Assembly: GCA_025964405.1 (NCBI GenBank)
Contig: JAOPYW010000178.1
Span: 1-6,570, forward strand
Direction of reading: 5' to 3'
Source of the DNA: Thermoleophilia bacterium
Lineage (GTDB): Bacteria > Actinomycetota > Thermoleophilia > Gaiellales > SKUG01
Length of the DNA: 6,570 nucleotides
Positions 5,736 to 6,570 of the stretch are shown here, one piece after another. Positions within the stretch are counted from its first letter, which is position 1; each line of letters begins with the position of its first letter. The notes below the pieces were generated by a model, which was not told the DNA's origin, searched no databases, and saw only the letters and a list, made by a program, of their open reading frames with translations. Made by a program: the position numbers and the translations under genes.

Positions 5736-6570
5736 TCGGTGTAGCTCTTCACGGTGCCGAACTTCATCCCGTACTCGCGTGCGAGGAGGGGGATACCGTC
5801 CTCTCGGGTGTCGAACCCCGGGATCGCACCGAACGTGAGCTTGTCCGACACCTTCGCGAGGTCGCTGAGCGTCGCGAGGTGGTACTTCTCGGCGGTCGCC
5901 GTCGTCACCACGATCGCGTTGCCGTTCGAGAACGGAGTCGGGCGCAGCACGTCGAGGCCGCGTTTGGCGTAGCCGCGTTCGACCCCGCTCCAGATCGCCT
6001 CAGGCGACGTGCCCGGATGCACCGACTTCTTGAGCACGGCGGTCCACGAGGTACCGGTGTACTCGGGATAGAGGTCGATGCTGCTGCGGCGCACCGCGTT
6101 GTCGGCGACAGCCGTGGCACCGAGCCCGAGGTGGCGCTCGACGGGGTAGCCACGTGCCTCCAGCGCCTGGGCGTAGAGCTCGCCGAGCACGAACTGCTCG
6201 GTGAAGTCCTTGCTCGCGATGCGCACCGTCGGACGCGCGCCCTTGGTCAGCAGGTGATGTGACCTGAGGAACGCCTTGGCCACTGCGGCCGGCTCCTTGC
6301 CACCCTGGTCGACGGCGGCGTTGAGCGCACGCATCGTCTTCGCGTCGAGCAGGCTCGAGACCTGGTCGACCGTGGCGGCGAACGCGGGGCCGGCCGACTT
6401 CGCGAAGCGCGAGGAGACCATGGGCGCCGCGTGGTAGGGCGGCCAGGCGGCCTTGTCGTCGGTGAGCACGATGAGCTTGCCGGCCGCGATCTGGCCGTCG
6501 GTCTCGAAGCCGTACACCGCATCGACCTTGCCGTCGCCCAGCGACGCGTACTTGATGCCGTTCGAGTACG
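5414..6570 (-). CDS. Osmoprotectant-type ABC transporter substrate-binding protein with two tandem domains, 5' end cut by window
   Basis: The last 384 residues are visible; the N-terminus lies beyond 6570. Visible residues about 1-108 are the C-terminal part of a first binding domain. Residues about 113-384 are a complete second domain starting PTVRIASKDFTEQFVLGELY and carrying SSIDLYPEYTGTSW (162-175), the signature of OpuBC/ProX/OsmF-like binding proteins for glycine betaine, choline and related solutes. The two copies align without gaps at a period of 275 residues (825 nt): AVYGFETDGQIAA occurs in both, and hand alignment of a 90-residue stretch gives 61 identities. No stop, start signal or signal peptide separates them, so this is one fused polypeptide. 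The protein would act outside the membrane with an ABC permease and ATPase not seen here. Whether a lipoprotein signal or a permease domain precedes the first domain cannot be known. The stop is TAG. Confidence 0.9.
   Translation of the reverse strand, partial: YSNGIKYASLGDGKVDAVYGFETDGQIAAGKLIVLTDDKAAWPPYHAAPMVSSRFAKSAGPAFAATVDQVSSLLDAKTMRALNAAVDQGGKEPAAVAKAFLRSHHLLTKGARPTVRIASKDFTEQFVLGELYAQALEARGYPVERHLGLGATAVADNAVRRSSIDLYPEYTGTSWTAVLKKSVHPGTSPEAIWSGVERGYAKRGLDVLRPTPFSNGNAIVVTTATAEKYHLATLSDLAKVSDKLTFGAIPGFDTREDGIPLLAREYGMKFGTVKSYTDSLKYQELLKGGIDAVYGFETDGQIAASKLVALRDDRQAWPAYQAAPVVSRAFAKQVGPEFAATVNHVSSLLDAATMRRLNTAVDQGKREPADVAHDFLVERGLVAN
6239..6560 (-). repeat. Tandem domain duplication, upstream copy
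   Basis: This segment encodes the C-terminal part of the first binding domain and is the partner of 5414-5735 at an offset of 825 nt. Differences are mostly substitutions, with no indel in the aligned 90 residues, so the duplication is in register. The start of the upstream copy is outside the window. Confidence 0.75.

Noticed and set aside
5450..6262. Plus-strand open frame of 270 codons opposite the substrate-binding protein
   Set aside because: The minus-strand frame shows strong family motifs and an internal protein-level repeat. The plus frame is a shadow.

Overview
The window is very GC-rich and densely coded on both strands. Its codons strongly prefer G or C in the third position, GTG starts occur, and one gene looks leaderless. 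This suggests a high-GC actinomycete. A deep branch such as Acidimicrobiia or Thermoleophilia is a guess from protein flavour only. It reads as chromosomal housekeeping or accessory sequence. I see no rRNA, tRNA, CRISPR array, transposase or phage gene.

Layout. (1) 1-915, minus: 5' part of an FAD-dependent amine-oxidase-like protein (COG2907 type). (2) 916-1002: short divergent promoter region with a 7-bp dyad and a -10-like box just before the next start. (3) 1003-1893, plus: thioredoxin-fold DsbA/FrnE-like protein whose active-site motif is CPWG, so only one cysteine remains. (4) 1894-2031: convergent intergenic region with a perfect 18-bp hairpin nested inside a separate 11-bp inverted repeat. 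(5) 2032-3507, minus: DEAD-box RNA helicase with a C-terminal cold-shock domain. (6) 3634-3918 and 3915-4880, minus: a DUF427 protein, coupled by an ATGA overlap to an upstream secreted six-bladed beta-propeller (SMP-30/gluconolactonase-like). (7) 4881-5096: divergent intergenic region with a short perfect hairpin. (8) 5097-5402, plus: a small protein of unknown function. (9) 5414-6570, minus: 3' part of an osmoprotectant (OpuBC/ProX/OsmF-like) substrate-binding protein with two tandem binding domains; its 5' end is outside the window.

The genes do not form one obvious pathway. Clear transcriptional links are the propeller-DUF427 pair and possibly the helicase downstream of it. The oxidoreductase and the thioredoxin-fold gene share a divergent promoter region. 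The most distinctive items are the tandem binding protein with 825-nt periodicity, the helicase plus cold-shock fusion, the nested palindrome at 1903-2033, and the single-cysteine thioredoxin-fold protein. I found no convincing new multi-gene system.
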